DNA of 62,323 bases from JAHBNG01 sp039028975 (GTDB taxonomy: Bacteria > Chloroflexota > Anaerolineae > Caldilineales > Caldilineaceae): NCBI GenBank assembly GCA_039028975.1, contig JBCCHB010000100.1:1-62323 (forward strand). The letters run 5' to 3'. Shown piece after piece: positions 58,777 to 62,323 of this stretch. The notes beneath the pieces are model-generated. The model saw nothing but the letters and a program-made list of their open reading frames with translations, had not been told where the DNA came from and ran no database searches. Position 1 is the first letter of the stretch. Every line of letters starts with the position of its first letter. A program made the position numbers and the translations under genes.

Positions 58777-61700
58777 GTCGTAAACGGATCGACCTCAATC
58801 GCCTAAAGCAGAATCTTGAGAGGATCGAGGTCTCTTCTCAATCATATGGCCTAATAGCCAAATCTCCGCAGCCTCGCTTTGACCAAGCCTATCACCTCTC
58901 CGCTGCGGTTCTCACGGCCTTTGAACCAGCTCAGCTTAAACCATTTGGCTTGCCCCAGGATGCCGAGCCACCATCACTTGATCCGCTACTGGCCGACTGC
59001 ACCCTGCGCTACGATGAGCAGAATCGGCCCTACTGGATGTTGAAACATAGTGCTCGCACCCAGGCACTGACCCAATTGCAGACTCGAGAGCGCCTGCTCG
59101 ACGCGCTAGCCCTGACTGAGCCGCGCCCTGATGACAGGCTGCAAATGATCTTTGAAGCCTATATCAATGGGTTTGCTGAACCGCTCGAGCAACAAACCCT
59201 GACCGATCTGCGCTATACGCTTCAGATACGGGAGTGGTTGAGCGGTACGGAGCTGGCTGACCAACTGCCCACGTTGGTCGACGTGCGTACACGCATCACT
59301 TGGGAAGAGTTGATGCAGCCTTTCCGTTATCTGGTTACGGATGGTTTTCAGGGGCGGGAGGCTGAACTAGCCCAGCTAGAGAACCATCTGGTTGGCGATG
59401 GTGACCAGGTCCCATTGCTGGTTTACGGGCCAGGAGGTGTGGGCAAGTCCACCCTGATGGCCGAGTTTATCCTTAGACAGTTCGACGGCCGTTCGTCAGA
59501 CGATCGCGCTTCCTTTACCTACATCGACTTCGACCAGGCCAACATTGATCCCCACGAGCCGCTGACCATTCTGACCGAGGCCGTTCGTCAGCTTGCGAGT
59601 CAACATCCAGCATTGACTGGGCGAGATAGTGAGATAGTAGAGGAGTGGACCTATGAACTGGCTGCTGGCTCAACGCGCGGTGCCCAAACTATCTTTACCG
59701 AGCAAAAAGCAGTGCGCAATGACTACACAGGAAATGTCCAGGTAGAAGGTGACGGCGTAATAAGAAATATCCAGGTAGAAGGTGACGGCGTAATAGGAAA
59801 TATCCAGGTAGGAGATGACAGCGTAGAAAGTGTCATCGCAGGAAATACCCGCATAGAAAACGTCCGCGCTAGGGGATCCATTGTCAATCTTCGGCCTCAC
59901 ATCAACGCGCTTGGGTCTCTCTTACAGCAAGCGCAAGTGAGTGACCGTCCTTGGCTGCTGGTGCTCGACACCTTCGAAGAAGTTCAGTTACGCAGCCGAG
60001 ATGCGGTTTCGGTCATCGGCTCCTTCTTGGCCGACTTGCGCGATGGCATTCCTCAAGCCCGAATCATTCTAGCTGGGCGAGGTGAGGTCTTTGGTCTGCC
60101 GGTTACGTCCCTCCAGCTTGGTGAATTTGATGAAGCCGCAGCCCTGGCTTACCTCAAAGCCCAGCAGATCCAGGTAGAGAGTGTGGCACGAGCGATTGTC
60201 CAAGCTATCGGTGGCAACCCCCTGAGCCTGAAGCTAGCCGCCCGAGTTGTTGTCCAAGAAGAATTACAGGAGGATGATGCGGAACCAGACGCCTTGCGCG
60301 AGCTCCTACGCAAAGTGAGTGAAGGGAACATCCAGGGGCAGCTCTACCGTCGAGTGCTCGATCATGTCTCCGATGAGGAGGTCCGTCGGCTTGCCCACCC
60401 CGGCCTGACCCTGCGACGCATTACGCCTGAGTTGATCGAAAAGGTGTTGGCCGGCCCCTGCCAGATCAATATCCAGAGTACCGACGACGCGCAGCGGCTC
60501 TTCGACCGACTGAGCCGGGAAGTGAGCCTCGTGACACCTGCTGGCCCCAACGAACTGCGCCATCGCTCAGATGTGCGGGCTGTCATGATCACGGCGCTTC
60601 ATAGCGATCAACCTCTGGTGGTTCATGACATTCACAAAGCTGCAATTGCTTATTATGCTGCTCGGGATGATGTGGAGTCTCGAGCAGAAGAGATCTACCA
60701 TCGACTCTTTATCGAAACGAATTTAGAGGAGATCGACGCTCGTTGGGTGCCCCAATGGCGCGAGCAGCTTGATCAATCTCTGCGTCCGGCCCTCTATGAG
60801 CTGCCCCCTCGGGTACGGGCCTGGCTCGCGACCAAACTCCAACTAACCGGGATTGAAGGCGTGGATTGGAATGAGGCTGAGCTGACCGAGTGGGAAGGCT
60901 ACGCGGAAAAGCGAGTAGAGGATCTGGTTCGCTCCAATAGCTGGGACGAAGCGCTCAAGATTTTATCTGAACGAACGGAACGTTCCATCGGTAGCCCGCT
61001 CTATCTCTTGGAAACCCAGATTTTGCGTCAGCAGACGCGCTGGGAAGAGGCCCGTCGGGTAGCCTACGATGGCATCTACTCGCTCAAACAAGCTGAAGAC
61101 AACATTGGGCTGCTCGATCTCTTACGACAAGCGATTGAGATCGATCTGGAGTTGAAGTACGTTGAACAGGCCGAACTGGGCCTAGCACAAGCCCGGGAAT
61201 TGTTAGCGGCTCAGCCACAATTCAACGAATTGGTTGCACTTCAGCTCAACGTCTTTGCCCTGAAACTGACCCGTCAACAGCAGCAAGCCTCCACCGATGA
61301 GATTGAAGCACAGCGCCAACTCATCTTGGAACAGTTCCTTTCCCTGTCCGATCAAGAGCTGCTCACCCATCCCCTGCTTATTCGGGACGTATTAGCCGAA
61401 TTCGCCAGTACCCATAATCAAGTGCTCAGGCGTGGCTTAAGCCTCATGCTTTTGGGGAACCCCACACCCGAGCAGCGAGCACAGCTTGCCGATTCCATGC
61501 AGCTCTGGGACCAAGCCATCTCCCAAACCTTGGAAGAAGCACCCGGTCTCCTGTTGCGCACCATCAGTAAATCTGGACCAGTCAATTTCGATGGCGGCTG
61601 GCAACGCTACATGCAGGAGACACCGGCACGCGTCCTGAATCGGGACATCAGCAGCCTATTAGCTCGGTATGGCGAGATTCAGTCAACCGTTGAGATCGAA

Positions 61701-61799
61701 GCAGACGACGGTGACATAAGCTTCTCTGTGGGGGATAGGGGCGTAGCAGCCGTTGGTAGCAATATCTATGAAACGATCTCAACAGACAACGAATTTTGA
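58773..61799 (+). CDS. STAND-family NTPase with internal 11-residue repeats
   Basis: 1008 residues. About 185 N-terminal helical residues precede an NTPase module: Walker A GPGGVGKST (219-227), Walker B WLLVLDTFEE (394-403), and a sensor-like RIILAGRGE (430-438), followed by a winged-helix-like and helical tail that may sense a signal. Between Walker A and B, residues 320-363 form tandem repeats: GNVQVEGDGVI, RNIQVEGDGVI, GNIQVGDDSVE, then a looser SVIAGNTRIEN. This looks like a short beta-solenoid rung. The last 70 residues contain similar words (IEADDGDISFSVGDRGV). Coupled to the EAD1-P-loop gene. It probably acts as the switch of the EAD/protease cluster. Confidence 0.9.
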   Translation: MSRKRIDLNRLKQNLERIEVSSQSYGLIAKSPQPRFDQAYHLSAAVLTAFEPAQLKPFGLPQDAEPPSLDPLLADCTLRYDEQNRPYWMLKHSARTQALTQLQTRERLLDALALTEPRPDDRLQMIFEAYINGFAEPLEQQTLTDLRYTLQIREWLSGTELADQLPTLVDVRTRITWEELMQPFRYLVTDGFQGREAELAQLENHLVGDGDQVPLLVYGPGGVGKSTLMAEFILRQFDGRSSDDRASFTYIDFDQANIDPHEPLTILTEAVRQLASQHPALTGRDSEIVEEWTYELAAGSTRGAQTIFTEQKAVRNDYTGNVQVEGDGVIRNIQVEGDGVIGNIQVGDDSVESVIAGNTRIENVRARGSIVNLRPHINALGSLLQQAQVSDRPWLLVLDTFEEVQLRSRDAVSVIGSFLADLRDGIPQARIILAGRGEVFGLPVTSLQLGEFDEAAALAYLKAQQIQVESVARAIVQAIGGNPLSLKLAARVVVQEELQEDDAEPDALRELLRKVSEGNIQGQLYRRVLDHVSDEEVRRLAHPGLTLRRITPELIEKVLAGPCQINIQSTDDAQRLFDRLSREVSLVTPAGPNELRHRSDVRAVMITALHSDQPLVVHDIHKAAIAYYAARDDVESRAEEIYHRLFIETNLEEIDARWVPQWREQLDQSLRPALYELPPRVRAWLATKLQLTGIEGVDWNEAELTEWEGYAEKRVEDLVRSNSWDEALKILSERTERSIGSPLYLLETQILRQQTRWEEARRVAYDGIYSLKQAEDNIGLLDLLRQAIEIDLELKYVEQAELGLAQARELLAAQPQFNELVALQLNVFALKLTRQQQQASTDEIEAQRQLILEQFLSLSDQELLTHPLLIRDVLAEFASTHNQVLRRGLSLMLLGNPTPEQRAQLADSMQLWDQAISQTLEEAPGLLLRTISKSGPVNFDGGWQRYMQETPARVLNRDISSLLARYGEIQSTVEIEADDGDISFSVGDRGVAAVGSNIYETISTDNEF
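59730..59828 (+). repeat. 33-bp tandem repeat within the STAND gene
   Basis: Three 33-bp units (59730-59762, 59763-59795, 59796-59828), the first two almost identical at the DNA level and the third with a few changes. They encode the 11-residue repeat between Walker A and Walker B. Near-identity suggests recent expansion. Confidence 0.85.
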
Positions 61800-61900
61800 C
61801 TAATGAGCAGAGCAAAGCGGCTAATTACTTTTCATTACGAGCAGAGGGAAAAATCTTCTATTTTGACCGAGCACAGATTTCACGTGTAATGCATTCTCCG

Positions 61901-62323
61901 CCCTGTAAAATAACAAAGATGAACAGAGTAGAGGTTCAACCGGCTCTCACGTGGTTGACAGAAAAAATGAACAGGGATTACCCAGATTTTTAAGATTAGA
62001 AAGACGAAGAATCTGTGAAATCTTCTATTCTTCGTTCGCTTTTCATTCTTACGTGGTGCAGTTGGATGAATGAGTGTCTGCCATGTAGATAACAAAGATT
62101 AACAGAGTAGAGGTTCAACCGGCTCTCACGTGGTTGACAGAAAAAAAAATGAACAGGGATTACCCAGATTTTCAAGATTAGAAGAGAAGAATCTGCGAAA
62201 TCTTCTAACCTTCGTTCGGTTTTCGTTCTTCTGTGGTCCAGTTGGATGAATGAATGTCTGCCCTGTAGATATCAAAGATTAACAAAGTAGAGGTTCAACC
62301 GGAATCTCACGTGGTTGACAGAA
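61901..62323. repeat. Tandem array of a 180-bp family E unit
   Basis: Units begin near 61912, 62091 and 62271 (period 179-180 bp), the third cut by the end of the window. Each contains AACAAAGATGAACAGAGTAG or a close variant, then GAGGTTCAACCGG and CACGTGGTTGACAGAAAA. Read on the minus strand they match family E at 22862 and 29876. From 61800 to here there is no gene. Confidence 0.85.

Noticed and set aside
1..62323. Prophage, integrase, or insertion sequence with transposase
   Set aside because: No integrase, capsid, terminase or transposase gene was recognised; the only mobile-type signals are short gene-less palindromes.

Overview
The window looks like a chromosomal segment of a Chloroflexota bacterium, most plausibly of the Anaerolineae/Caldilineales type. 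This is inferred from gene content and style: lipoprotein ABC importers with a Tat signal, large secreted proteins with Pro/Thr-rich stalks and a short C-terminal 'LP' motif, a split metabolic layout with long repeat-filled intergenic spaces, and effector-associated-domain (EAD) protease/STAND genes. No rRNA, tRNA, CRISPR array, transposase or phage gene was recognised.

Layout. 0.8-7.3 kb: a carbohydrate uptake and processing operon on the plus strand (Tat lipoprotein binding protein, two permeases, a cytoplasmic sulfatase and a PhyH-type dioxygenase). 7.6-10.5 kb: a large FtsX-like permease without an ATPase. 10.5-13.0 kb, minus strand: a DsbA-like thioredoxin lipoprotein whose first active-site cysteine is replaced by an in-frame UGA (a probable selenocysteine), followed 14 bp later by a LysM/L,D-transpeptidase. 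13.4-23 kb: a quinone oxidoreductase, a secreted parallel beta-helix protein and a 1711-residue secreted subtilisin with cohesin/dockerin-like modules. 23.5-29.5 kb: a zinc-ribbon membrane protein, mutY and the protein quality-control set tig-clpP-clpX. 30-38.7 kb: assorted enzymes (amidohydrolase, kinase-like phosphotransferase, GNAT-like protein, predicted toroid-type lyase, 5'-3' exonuclease, CMD protein, enolase-superfamily enzyme) and a tiny, possibly frameshifted EAD1 gene. 38.8-43.6 kb: a MacAB-type efflux operon with a Gly-rich lipoprotein. 43.9-51.3 kb: a dipeptide/oligopeptide-type ABC importer, two FAD amine/amino-acid oxidases and a methyltransferase.

52-61.8 kb is the most system-like region: an ECF-type sigma factor, a trypsin-like protease, an EAD1-linked trypsin-like protein whose nucleophile position is Ala, a second EAD1-trypsin with an intact triad, an EAD1-linked degenerate P-loop protein, and a 1008-residue STAND NTPase overlapping it by ATGA. 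The STAND protein carries an 11-residue tandem repeat inserted between Walker A and Walker B. The arrangement suggests a signal-gated protease/NTPase system in which EAD1 domains recruit effectors to the STAND hub. EAD families are known from bacterial conflict systems; this exact combination, with a pseudoprotease and a repeat-bearing NTPase, is what I would examine first along with the UGA-containing DsbA.

Intergenic DNA is unusually rich in short palindromic elements. At least five families (called A to E here) recur across the window, several with complementary ends of the kind seen in MITE or REP elements. The window ends in an approximately 180-bp tandem array.
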